This document shows positions 42,189 through 52,300 of a stretch of 64,000 nucleotides of DNA, piece by piece. Position numbers and translations under genes: made by a program. Numbering within the stretch: position 1 is the first letter of the stretch; each line of letters starts with the position of its first letter. Under the pieces are notes generated by a model that had not been told where the DNA came from, searched no databases, and saw nothing but the letters and a program-made list of their open reading frames with translations. The DNA is taken from contig JAZGTN010000007.1 of the NCBI GenBank assembly GCA_037783415.1, positions 2,811,501 to 2,875,500 on the forward strand, given 5' to 3'. This DNA comes from Leptasterias polaris. Taxonomy: Eukaryota > Echinodermata > Asteroidea > Forcipulatida > Asteriidae.

Positions 42189-42190
42189 GT
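38900..42190 (+). mobile_element. Non-LTR retrotransposon, CR1/Jockey group, 5'-truncated
   Basis: Contains the C-terminal endonuclease and the complete reverse transcriptase (see the coding entry), followed by a 3' UTR of about 630 bp rich in TTTATTTATT and ending in (ATA)n. Near the 3' end TACCCCAGATGTGGGGCAAC and TTGCCCATCTCGGGGTA could pair as a stem, a common type of 3' recognition structure. Target duplications were not identified. Confidence 0.88.
38941..41553 (+). CDS. LINE ORF2 fragment: endonuclease C-terminus plus reverse transcriptase
   Basis: An open frame of 870 codons. The first 25 codons or so may be out-of-frame sequence; LLGTLYRPP then marks true endonuclease. GDFNID near residue 71 and TSDHLAVQF near 165 are the C-terminal catalytic motifs of an AP-type endonuclease; the N-terminal half is missing. 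Reverse transcriptase motifs follow in order: PLGKAPGPDGISAKFL, NYRPIALTSLVSKIMERLL (about 435), DMSKAFDRMPHHIL, SSGVPQGSVLGPLLFNLFIN (about 576) and LFADDVL (about 598), then KYLGVTL and the C-terminal LWSSLPENIRNSLLL. No stops or frameshifts interrupt the RT, so the insertion is fairly young. Without the N-terminal endonuclease and ORF1 it is not expected to be autonomous. Confidence 0.9.
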   Translation: MTQSLFGHSFVLKRKSTLFLWVSLSCHRGRCLLGTLYRPPCATTSFWDDLNAVVSRMDHFLPKFDCIILMGDFNIDCNPAVADSPNRSHLYEFADSLNLFQLVTDITRPPCSDDTISSGSTIDLVFSSSPHNFVSVETVPNPVTSDHLAVQFVTRLNTSPPHPSVVRQFLSYNPDSITHLNALLQYAPWDLVVDKDDIDSSWEGVLDLINAAVKDAIPGSIKRTRKRNNSPWVDADLKHLCSVKRKLFSKAKRSGSLADWNSYKLVRNQLKYCTRKAYKHFVNNMFSSKDNKKRFWSFVRSRKRSPTPLSFKHNAQTLVKPHEIACAFNTYFASVFSADVPVCQDPPTCDFPIPALSSVNFSVDDIQRTLSSLPLGKAPGPDGISAKFLRNTVSTISPVLCRIFNDSIACGRLPRGWKLANITPVFKTGDRSLLSNYRPIALTSLVSKIMERLLSNVVKDHLNSNCLLSDKQHGFVPHKSCVTQLMNVYHSWATTLDKRSPPRIDAVFLDMSKAFDRMPHHILVRKLASNFNIRGSLWSWIKDFLVDRQQRVTFVGMNSSWSVVSSGVPQGSVLGPLLFNLFINDISYNLSSNCVLFADDVLIYRPIRSCLDVSSLQHDLDELSTWSVSNGMTFNPTKSKIMHISRKHSLNPPVYTLSGFPLQPTTSVKYLGVTLNAQLSWTNHIKNVVSSANRTLGLIKTIAFNSSVSAKFCLYKSLVLPILEYGMPAWLPHTSLQTQALERVQKRATRFILGQRMGEMSYPDRLKSLNWSSLSIRRNFSVLYFIIKCKFNLIHCDVAGIISVNHRYPDVLTFKHLYARTDALHLSAPHLFPRLWSSLPENIRNSLLLLPFHSFLKSLRYSVCQSHEST

Positions 42191-43204
42191 AAAAAATAAA
42201 ATAAAAAAATAAAAAAAACACGGTGTGGATGTGTGTAAGTCCACACAGTGTTTCACGCCCCTACTGTATCACAAAGTGCTTATTCCGGTTTCAACGAGTT
42301 GAAATAACCTATAATGTTAACTTGTGTAACAGGGAAAATGTGTGGGGCAGGGACAGTGGGGGTACAAGAGACTCACAAAATCGCTCATTTCGCACGTTTA
42401 GACTGTTTATTGAAAAATACATAGGAGTGTATTTTGCAGACACTATTACCTATATGAAAGCATAAATTAAGGAGTATTTTTCGGATCCTTTAATGTTCGC
42501 CGGGATAGTGAGCCCCGAATATATTTATTCATTTATTTTCATTCTTTTAATGTTTTTTTAGTGCTTACTATTTTAATTTGTTTAGTTAATATTTATTCTC
42601 AAGCAGATGTTGTAATGGTTCAAATTTATTGTTGCAGAGTATAAGATTTCTAAAAGTCACGTTGGGAACACCACGGAAACGGATTGGAAGGTGTCTCCAC
42701 GACAACGGGACGCGGCTGCATGGATATTAGTTGACAAAAGGCATCCTGGTCAATAGAAACTATAGGAGGGGGATTGTTGCAACATTTAACGGTTTTTTTC
42801 TTTTACCAGAATGTTGTTTAGATCGCATGGAAAAAACCGTCAATGCACCCGAACACCGTTCTCAACACACAATAAACTAGATGAGTCAGCGGACCAAGTT
42901 CACATGATTACTGCGTGTTTAACACGTCGAAAGGTTCATGCTTGCACAGGCAACGGTTGACTGCGTTTCATCAGAAAGTTGACTCCTTTATGTGGTCTTT
43001 TCCCCCTTTTTTGTTTGTGTTACCAAAAGTTAACAAAGACTGCAGTGCCATGAAAAGGCATTGAAAACAGGGCTTATATTTCTTTCTTTCGTTGTTCCCT
43101 TTTAGGGGGGGGGGGGGGGGTGGGGGTGGAGTGGAGATGTGGGAATCAGTCTTGAAATTGCAGCTTAAAGGTTATACAGGATGTAAGGATAAAAAACATA
43201 GTTA
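42191..43204. other. Spacer, no gene
   Basis: AT-rich, with a poly-G run near 43107. No supported coding region. Confidence 0.4.
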
Positions 43205-43510
43205 TTTAATTTTAGTCTGAAAGCTTACTGATTATTAAGTTCATTCTAGAACATTTTTTTTCTTCTGTGAAATATTTCCCTCTGAAATGAAGACATATTC
43301 AAGAAACTTGTATTTGAAAACCTATAATATAAAAAACTCCACACACTACAGCTGGTTTCGGTTGTACAGCCAAAATTAAGGAAAGTGTGTTTTACATGCT
43401 GAAAAATATGCTGTTTTTTTTTCTCTCACTATTTTCTCCTGACCCACACAACGGGTTGAGCCCAAAGGAGTCAAAAGATTATTTCTACACAATGGCGGAC
43501 AGTGTCAGTT
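43205..43510. repeat. Family I dispersed repeat
   Basis: CTGAAAGCTTACTGATTATT, AAATATTTCCCTCTGAAATG, GGTTTCGGTTGTACAGCCAA, then CACACAACGGGTTGAGCCC. The same order is seen at 53505-53760 and, in part, near 62280-62420. Confidence 0.7.
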
Positions 43511-43678
43511 CATGAACTAAATGGAAAACCATTACATTTTGAGGCATAATTATTTATTTGTGTGGATCATTATTATTCTACTTTTAAAACAGTTTCTAAT
43601 CATCATTAATAAATACCTCAGAGAGTTTGTACATTCTGATTGGTCGAAGACTGGTCACGTGGGGGTGTATGTGATATA

Positions 43679-44046
43679 AATATTCAAAAATAGTGTTGAA
43701 TTTGTTGGAAACAAATCAACCAATCATGGAAGGTATTTCCGTTCATGAATCTTTACAGAAAATGTTGAATTTAGTCACAACATTTTTTAACACGATTGAA
43801 TGTTTTGCTAACATTCGGCCGTCCATGCCAAATTCAACATTTTCTGTAAAGATTCATGAACGGAAATATCTTCCATGATTGGTTGATTTGTTTCCAACAA
43901 ATTCAACACTATTTTTGAATATTTGTGTAACACTGCTACAAACTATGGCAATCTGTTTTTGATTTGCAGTTATGGCTTTCCATACTTTTCCAACTTCCCT
44001 GGGTTGGCAAAAACTCGGGCTGTGACGTTGCAAAAGAAAGGTCTTA
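43679..44046. mobile_element. Snap-back derivative of MITE family E
   Basis: Positions 43679-43772 and 43830-43923 are 94-bp arms that are nearly perfect reverse complements (ATATTCAAAAATAGTGTTGA against TCAACACTATTTTTGAATAT). Between them lies direct-orientation family E sequence ending CCGTCCATGCC. After the second arm the reversed left end of family E continues to AAAGGTCTTA. Confidence 0.88.
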
Positions 44047-44262
44047 TGGTGCTGTTACTTTAAAAGCGCATAGTCTGGTTCTTCAAAATATGCACATATA
44101 GTTAATTATGCGCAAGGTACTAGGAGCTACGCAAAAGTTGAACAGCCTAAAGAATGGCCCTTGAACACGAGTGGAACATTTCCAAAATTAACGGCGAAAG
44201 AAAAATCACAAATTCTGATGATTATCACCCTTTTTTCTTCGTGAAAGGTATTTATTAATGGC

Positions 44263-44422
44263 AATAACAGTGTGGGGAGCCGGTCTTCACTGCGTGGTAA
44301 TGACCTTGGTTGGTGGCTAGCCGCTGTTAATGGACCTCGCCTTCGGCTCGATTCATTAACAGCGGCCAGCCACCAACCCGGTCATTACCACGCAGTGAAG
44401 ACCGGCTCCCCACACTGTTATT
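44263..44422. repeat. Fold-back repeat, about 160 bp
   Basis: AATAACAGTGTGGGGAGCCG pairs with CGGCTCCCCACACTGTTATT, continuing inward through TTCACTGCGTGGTAATGACC and GGTCATTACCACGCAGTGAA to a centre near 44343. A short-loop, nearly perfect hairpin. Confidence 0.9.
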
Positions 44423-44585
44423 CCCTAATTCATATATCGCCCAATCCAAGGCAACGTACCCCTTTAATGTAAAACAAATCTCAAGTAATAAACCACATAA
44501 GGCAGGCAACTGCTTACATGCTTACTAGATGGCTCAGTTCAGAGAGTTGCGACGTATAGAGGGATCTTTAGCCACGTGATTGCTG

Positions 44586-44770
44586 GATGCCATTTTCGGT
44601 CCAAATGCAGCACGCCCCGCGATTTTTGTTTTCTGCAGCATCCTTCGTCAATACAGTCAACAGTTAGGGATCGGCTGTTCTTGCTATCCCTTAACTGTTG
44701 ACTCCATAGCCGACGTGTGCTGCAGAAAAACAAATGCGCACGGCCCAATATGCAGTCTGGTCTGGCATCC
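44586..44770. repeat. Fold-back repeat with imperfect arms
   Basis: GGATGCCATTTTCGGTCC pairs loosely with the right end CTGGTCTGGCATCC. The inner arms CAGTCAACAGTTAGGGAT and ATCCCTTAACTGTTGACT, and TTTTCTGCAGCA with TGCTGCAGAAAA, are strong. MITE-like but unassigned. Confidence 0.75.
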
Positions 44771-44814
44771 TGTTTGCACACATGCATTTTGTTGACCAAA
44801 ACTATCTTCTCTCT

Positions 44815-44905
44815 CAATACACAACTCGGGCTCAGTTGGTTGCATGTTCAAGTCCTACTCAAGTGAATTTGTCTTTGTTCAACCCACCATTTTAATTTTT
44901 AAGAT
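44815..44905. repeat. Possible tRNA-derived SINE scrap
   Basis: GGCTCAGTTGGTTGCATGTT and TTCAAGTCC resemble A- and B-box remnants, followed by GTCTTTGTTCAACCC. Weak. Confidence 0.3.
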
Positions 44906-45008
44906 ATCGACGAAACAAAAGGTGTTTCGGCGGATGGTAAAAACCCCTAAATAGTGGTAAGAGAATCTCAGGTAATCTTGAGATGATTTTATGGGAGGTA
45001 GTACTTAA

Positions 45009-45182
45009 TAGACCTTATGCATTGACGTCACCAAGCCGCCATCTTAGAGGTAAACTGATGATGAAACAATGGAAAACGCGCTGATTTGTACGCGCGGCGC
45101 ACAGGACTGGCCAATGAACATCTTCCTTTTGACCTCTAGGTGAGGGCGCCCTACTCAAATGACGTCATATGCATAAGGTCTA
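45009..45182. mobile_element. MITE, family A, intact, opposite orientation
   Basis: TAGACCTTATGCATTGACGT at the left, GACGTCATATGCATAAGGTC then TA at the right. Contains AGCCGCCATCTTAGAGG and GGCCAATGAACATC. About 1 kb upstream of the gene 3 promoter. Confidence 0.9.
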
Positions 45183-45344
45183 TATGTACAAGAGGAGTGC
45201 TAAAATATGGAAACTGTTTTCTTCATCTTTTTGGGGCCGGTGGGGGGGTGGGGGAGACACACCCTCTGCAACATATTTGGCATGGTATGCGGAAGAGAGT
45301 TCCACAACCCTGTTGTTCTCAATACGGAAGTATAGTTATGACAT

Positions 45345-45825
45345 AAAACAAAATATTGTTTTGTCCAATGGTAACAGGTTCAGACTATAATATCGCAGAA
45401 AAATCCCACGATAATTCCATAACTGACAAAATATATATTTTGTTACCAATAGTAGCATTCGTTCGGTATCGCAGAAAGGTCCAAAGATAACTGATCAACA
45501 AGTGGCAAAATATTTATTTCGTATCCAATGGCAGCCAGTGGTTCAGAAATTATCGCAGAAAATCCCAGAATAAATCCATAAGTGACAACATATTTATTTC
45601 GTATCCAATGGCAGCAGTTGTTCAGAAATAATCGCAAAAAATCCCAGAATAATTCCATAACTGGCAAAATATTTATTTCGTAAACAATGGCAGCAGTGGT
45701 TCAGAAATTATCGCCGAAAATCCCAGAATAATTCCATAAGTAGCAAAATATTTATTTCGTATCCAATGACAGCAGTGGTTCAGACTATATCGCAGAAAAT
45801 CCCAGAATAATTCCATAAGTTTACA
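45345..45825. repeat. 79-bp tandem array upstream of gene 3
   Basis: Six units. TATTTATTTCGTA occurs at 45511, 45591, 45670 and 45749, spacing 79-80 bp, with two more divergent units before. Each unit contains CCAATGGCAGCAG or a variant and AAAATCCCAGAATAATTCCA. Ends about 350 bp before the TATA box of gene 3. Confidence 0.9.
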
Positions 45826-46020
45826 ACTTATAACGAGCGATATTAATTCCCGCAATCCAGACTACTCATGAATATGCATTATTTGCCACTCCAATCACAC
45901 TTTGAGTCGACACGATCTGCCGCGTACATTAACCAAACAGCTCGTGGATTATACTCATGAATATGCAGTATCAATTTGCACGAAGGGGCCTCACTCGTTA
46001 ATGGTATTTTCTGCTTCGTT

Positions 46021-46037
46021 GATTTTCCCTGACGTCA
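46021..46037. promoter_or_regulatory. CRE next to a kappaB-like half-site, gene 3
   Basis: GATTTTCCC followed directly by TGACGTCA (46030-46037), a perfect CRE. It lies about 140 bp upstream of the TATA box. Function is inferred from motif and position. Confidence 0.45.
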
Positions 46038-46172
46038 TCCCGAAAATATTACCTACTTCAGACTGTGACGAAATGCCCGGGTTTTGAGGAAGTAAATGCG
46101 AGGGGGAAACCCTCTCGGCTTTTAGGATGACTAACAGGACACAAACACTAAGACTTAGGCCTATCTCGATGG

Positions 46173-46180
46173 TATAAAAA
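46173..46180 (+). promoter_or_regulatory. TATA box, gene 3
   Basis: TATAAAAA, with a predicted transcription start near 46203 at GTAGAGAGAGAATCAATT, a motif shared with the 5' UTRs of genes 1 and 2 (GTAGAGAGAGATCAAT). The 5' UTR would be about 150 nt. Confidence 0.6.
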
Positions 46181-46351
46181 GCTCCGGTTTTAAATCATGA
46201 CTGAGCCATTCGTAGAGAGAGAATCAATTGGGGAAAAATTCACCCTAAGATCTGAGACTGAGCTGCTTTGTTGCCAATACATAACTTCAGTGTGAGAACA
46301 GTTCCAGAATATCAACATTATCAAGTGCATGTACATCTCACTCCCAACAAT

Positions 46352-46363
46352 ATGCATACAAAG
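46352..46363 (+). CDS. Gene 3 exon 1, 4-codon start exon
   Basis: ATG CAT ACA AAG then GTAAGC. Assigned by position behind the TATA box and by analogy to the MHHHQK exon of genes 1 and 2; joins in phase 0 to the signal core. Confidence 0.7.
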
Positions 46364-49300
46364 GTAAGCTCAACTGTCATTGAGACACAACATATTGTTA
46401 ACTATACCTGTGACCTATTTTTTTCATGTTGATTTAAAAATGTATGCTGAGCCAAAGCCCAATTGTATACCACTGTATACCACTAAAAATGAGCAGGAGA
46501 CCAGTCACAGCTGATACATGTGACATGATATTTCGGCAAGTGGTAACCTTTTTCTGGTAAGAATATTTTTGCTGTGCTTAGCTTCATTTTTGAGGTGAGA
46601 AGCAGCTCTAGAAGCGAGCCTTAATTAATGTACAGCTAAATATTAGACTCATGGGCTCATATCCATTTTCATTTCGTTCTGTTCTTGCACCTATACTTTT
46701 CAATATCTTTGCTTTTGATTTACCATTTTGCATTCAATCTAATCTCCGTCAGTATGCAGATGACACTGTCTTGTATAGAGTCATTAAAAATCAAAACGAT
46801 GAAGTGGCACTCCAGGATGACCTGCAGCACATAAACACTTGGTGTAATTTAAACTGTATGACTTTAAATCCAAATAAGTGTAAATTAATGACTGTGACCC
46901 GGTCTAGAAACCCTGCTAAACCACTGTATAAAATTGCTGAAAACACTTTGAAAAATGTTGATAATTACAAATACTTGGGTGTTATTATCTCTAGGGACTT
47001 AAGCTGGAAAAAACATGTTAATAAAGTCGCATCCAAAACCACTAGACTCAACGGATTTATTGGTAGAGTAGTTAAAACTAGAGACCCTACCATTCTGACT
47101 TCACTTTATCGCTCAATTAGCAGACCCATACTTGAATACGCAGCTCCAGTCTGGTGCCCTGTTCTTTCGACTCAGCAAAAAACGCTAGAGAAGGTTCAGA
47201 GGCGATTCACCCGTTTTTGTTTGGGTCTGCCGAGAAGGGCTTTAATTAATTATGTCAATGAAATCGAGTATTCAGACAGGTGTGTCAAGCTGGGTCTGCC
47301 TCTTTTAATCAATAGGGTTCATTTCCTTTCAATAACGTTTGTTATTAAATGTTTATATAACAAATTTGACATTGACACTGACACTCTAATTCCCATTAAT
47401 TGTAGACATATCGAATCTATTAAATTTTGCCATCAACTGGCTCGATCCAATGCTGCCCATCATTCTCTTTTTCACAGATTCCCAAGATTATGGGATGAAC
47501 TACCGGCCTGCATTAAAGATACAATTATCCATAGTTTATCCTCCTTTACAAATTCACTCAGAAATCATTTATTAGTCCCTGGCCAGGAAGTCCCCTTGAC
47601 CAAAACTGTTTAACATTATTCCATGCCCATACAAATACCTTGCTGAATGTTTTTATTCTCAATATTCATAGTGCTTTTTACATTGTAAATTACCTGAATC
47701 TCTCTTTTACCAAGTTTGTATTTTAAAATGCCCATATGTGCTTTTATAGTTTTAATTACATGTAGTTCTCATATTTTTATACTGTAAGCCATGTTTTATT
47801 AATGTCATTTATGTCCATAATGTTCTTTTGTATTGTCTGTTTCTTAAATTGTGGCATCAGGAGATTAACTTGATAGTAATTTAGTTTACTTTTTTTAAAT
47901 CCATCAGGGGTGCTACTTTTTTTTTTCTCTCTCTCTCTCCTATGTGTATATTTGTTTTCTTTATTGTTCTCATTTCTTTTGTACTTTGCTTTTTTTACCT
48001 GTGAAATTAATAAATGAAATGAAATGAAATGAAATGAAAACATGATGAACTTTTGAAAAGTAAACTTTTGAATTTGTTTGTGTGTTGGTTTAACATTTTG
48101 CTATCCTTCTTTTCATTATTAGCATGAAAAGATACTTTACCATTGTCCTTCGGTGGGACATTAAGCCGTATAGGTCCCATGTACCATGATGGGTAGTGCA
48201 CTTTAACTAAACTAGAACACCTGTTGTGGAAGAGTATAAGGGTTGACCCCGGTGTTTCTGGTTCACATAACATAGCAAGCACATTACAGGTTTCCTCTGG
48301 CTTGAGAGCTACAGTGATTAACATTTACTTATAAGGCATCCTTGACTTCGTTATAGAAAAATAAAATAATTGATTGATTGATTGATTAGTATTTTATTCC
48401 AAAAGGAACATACCCCATTACCCTGGGGAAGGGTTACAAAAAAAATACAAATTGCAGTTTACATCATGACGGAGGAGTTAGCATAAGCATCAGTGTTAAA
48501 CTAATTATTTTAAACAGGAAAACATTGATTTCCTTTAACTTAGCAGACATACAAATATACTTGGCTAAGCAATTTACAATGCCTTTTTCCTGAGAGGTCA
48601 TTAAAAAAAAAAAATTTGTCTCTTTCCAATAGCATACCAAAATCTGCATTACTTTTACAAACAGCATCATACATGTTTTTTCTCAGAATAAATGGTATAA
48701 TAATGGTACAAATAATAGTTATATTCTTTACTATGAACTGTATCATTACTTTCCAAGGAAACGTTTGTAAGAGTATATAATAATTTTTAAATAAAAATTA
48801 GCAAAATTAAGAAGTAAGCCAAATGCGAGTTTAAATTGGATTGAATTGAAGCTACGGAGACTGAGAACCCTGTTGGGATCAGTTGACTGTGCTGCAGCTG
48901 TCTCAGGAAATGACTAATTAGTGAATATCTCTATCAAAAATGTAAAATTTACCCACAGTCTTCCAGAAAAGCCATTTGCATTTCACATCAGTTCAAATGA
49001 TCAACTTAGAAATGAAAAACTCCCCCAAATATCAGTCACCATACCGGATTTCTTCCAAGCGTTTTCTATTGAAATGTGCAATCATAACAATGCAAAAAAA
49101 TTAAATATTTGATTTTTCAAATTAATTAAATTAAATTATTTATAAAGTGAACATTGAAATATACTCCACATGTTGTCAGACATCTGCAAGCCTAATAAAA
49201 GTAAACTTCACAAATGTTTGTATCAATAATATAAAGAAAAAGGAAAACAATCACTCTTACTTCAGCTGAAGTACACATGCTTGGTCCCGTAGGGTGTAAC

Positions 49301-52300
49301 ATTGACCCTTCCCCAAGGGTTAAGATATAAACACCCCTTTTTTGGCAAGATAATTTCTAAAGTATCACGAGTTTCCGAACCACTTGGTAACAGCTCGGCA
49401 AGATTGGTTATACTTGTTTGCTGAAATAGCGTCTTGCGTTGTTCATGTTCAAACAACAGAAAGGGCTCCAATTCCTTAATCGTGCGCCATTCGACACTCT
49501 ATAATCTTTGCGCCTTCAATATGTGCTCTTTAATCTGTAAGCAACTATGTAAGCACCGTGACTTTACAATGTGCTACCTGGATATGAACCTGTGTTTAAG
49601 CACAATAGTAGATCTTGCTTTCATACCCTTAAAAACCATGCAGACTGTGTCAGTACACAGGTGAGGCAAGTCACTGTTGTTGTGTAATGAGGTGTATACC
49701 GGGACTTTCCCTATCTCGTCCCTTTCCTGGCTGGCAGCCTTTGTGACGTAGCCGCCACTCCATTCAATAGGGTGTGGTTATTGTGTCTAAATAGATTCAT
49801 ACATAATGCAGGGTTCCCAAAATAGTCACAGGTATAATGAAGCTAACAAAATGATGTCACAATCCTTATTTAAAAAAACTTAACAACAAGTTGCAGATAA
49901 TCCACATGAACCGACGTCACAAATTTCCCCAATGGAGAAAATTCATTTTTGAAGTGAGACCATTAATGTAAAGCTCGTTCGTAACAATTTTTTTTTTGCT
50001 GGGCTAAATGTCATAAGACTAACTCAGTATCAAAGGCAGAATGCACCCTTGGTAATTACTCCAAAAATTGATGACCATTAAAAACTATTTTGGTAATGAG
50101 CACTGGAGAGTTGTTGATTACAAAACGTCGTTAGAAAGACACCCTTTGAAGTGAATGTTTTAGAGAAAGGGGTAATTTTTCACAAGATAATTTGAATCGG
50201 AGAAAGACTTCAGACATGAAGCCTTTCTCGGGCATCTGAAAGCACAAAATTCTATATGCCACCTTGTCCGGTCACGAGTTTGTACTGGCCAGACACTAAC
50301 ATTATACTGGCCTCGGGCCTGTGGACCAGTGTAAAATTTGATCATTGGATCTGTGACTGGTCAGCTTTTGCTGAGTTGAACATGTTAACAAAACTTTCTG
50401 CTTATGTCAGCTCTGTGAAATTGGACCTATAAAATTGCATGTATTAGGGGCCTTACCCATTTAAGTGACCCTTTTCAGAAGAAAACTTGTCACAACCTCA
50501 CGGAACCTCGGCGAAGTGTCTTTCAACAGACAGGAAGAAAGTAAATACGTCACATATTGTTGACTTTATTCCGTGTCTCTAATCGTGCCAGACCACAATT
50601 CACAGACAAAATGTATATTTATAAACTTTCAAAGCAATCGGCATTTATGTGTCATAAATTTAACAATAGAGGACCCTGGGTACATACGTCATTAGACGAT
50701 GGGTCCGTGGTCAAACGAATATAGATGTTTTTTGGCAGCATTACGACTTCCGTCAACAGTCATTTGCATTTCAGTTTGTGGTTTGTTTTGGGGGTTGTTT
50801 TCTTACAAAAGAATTCAGTTGCAGGATTATGGGTGGGTTTGGAACTTCGTCCCCTTTTTCAATTGGGGAGTCCATAAAGTATTGCGCAACTGGGTTCTGT
50901 TGTGGGTAAACACGATTTTATTTATTATTCTAAGTTTGACAATCACCATCATCATCATCATCTGGCTTTGTTTGTCCATTGTTTGGATGAAGCCCTTCTC
51001 ATGTTATTCTCTTCTCCTTCTTGCTATTCTGGTCCAAGTTGTTGTGTTCGTGAATTGGATTTCATCTCTCCATCTTCTCTTCTGCCTTCCTCTTCTCCTT
51101 TTTCTAATTTGTATGTAGCCATTCGGTTAGTCTCTTTGTTCCTCCTGTTGTCATGTCTTCTTGATAAGTGTCCTGCCCATCTCCATTTCATTTCCTTAAT
51201 CTTGCCCAAGATGTCGTTGATCTGAGTTTTTCCCCTTATGTTGGTGTGTCTAGGTTTGTCGCTTAGAGTTAATAATAGTTCGACGAGCATCATCTTTTCC
51301 ATAGCTCTTTTGGTTGATATTAATTTGTGTTCCATCTCTTTGGTATGTCATTGTTGTCAGAATGCACTGCCATGGCAACAAGAGTTGAACCAAAGCTAAT
51401 TTAATACATTGTTTGTATACTTTTGTACTACTATTTTGTAACACCTCAGTTTAAAAACAGATCCACCAAGTGACCTTTTGACCTTTCTCTTCATTACAGA
51501 ACACCATTACCCAACTCCTGTTCATCTTCTCTATTGCATCTCTCTCAAGCTGTCACATCATCAGACGAGATGCCATCGAGGAAACATCCGTTGCCACGGT
51601 GACGGAGGAATTAAGTTCCAACGAGCTTGGAAACTACCCAAACGACTTGACAAACTCACAGGAAGACGATGCTGAGGAACACCAAGAGGTGACGAATGAG
51701 CTGGGAAGTTTTCCACAAGAAGAATATCACGAGGGACACGATGTCGACGAGGAAGGAAATGGGGTAGAAACGTCAATGACGTCAACTGGGGTAACAACAC
51801 GTGACATTACAACGCTACGTAATAGCACTTCAAGCATTGTGGCGATAGAAACATCTACTACAAGTCATGAGACACTAGCACCAACTGCCAGCACGGAACA
51901 ACCGCAAATGGACGTCTTGAGCAGCACATCATCAGGAACACCACTGGAATTCAGCACAGAACAACCGCAAGTGGATGTCTTGACCGGCGCAACATCAGCA
52001 GCGCCACTGGAATCGATCACAGCTGCCCCGAGTGACCACGAGTTTTCCCTACACAACGAACTTTGCGGGGAGCCCTCAGCACAGCAACTTCATCTCAACT
52101 TCAAACGGAGCAATCAGAACGTGAAATTTCCAGCCCTAGCCATCCTGAAAAAAGAGAGTGTCGAAGATAGCAACCAACCTGCGGACGAGTCTACAGAGGA
52201 GACTATACGTACAAGGGAGGAATATGTTAACATGACGTGCCCCCGTGAGTTGCTGCACGTCACTCGGGATGATGACGTCAATATGAGGAGTCTTTGCCCG

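Noticed and set aside
50699..51118. 139-codon membrane-protein-like plus-strand frame
   Set aside because: Overlaps a minus-strand LINE remnant; the hydrophobicity comes from TTCTCC-rich composition opposite a Lys/Glu-rich coding strand.
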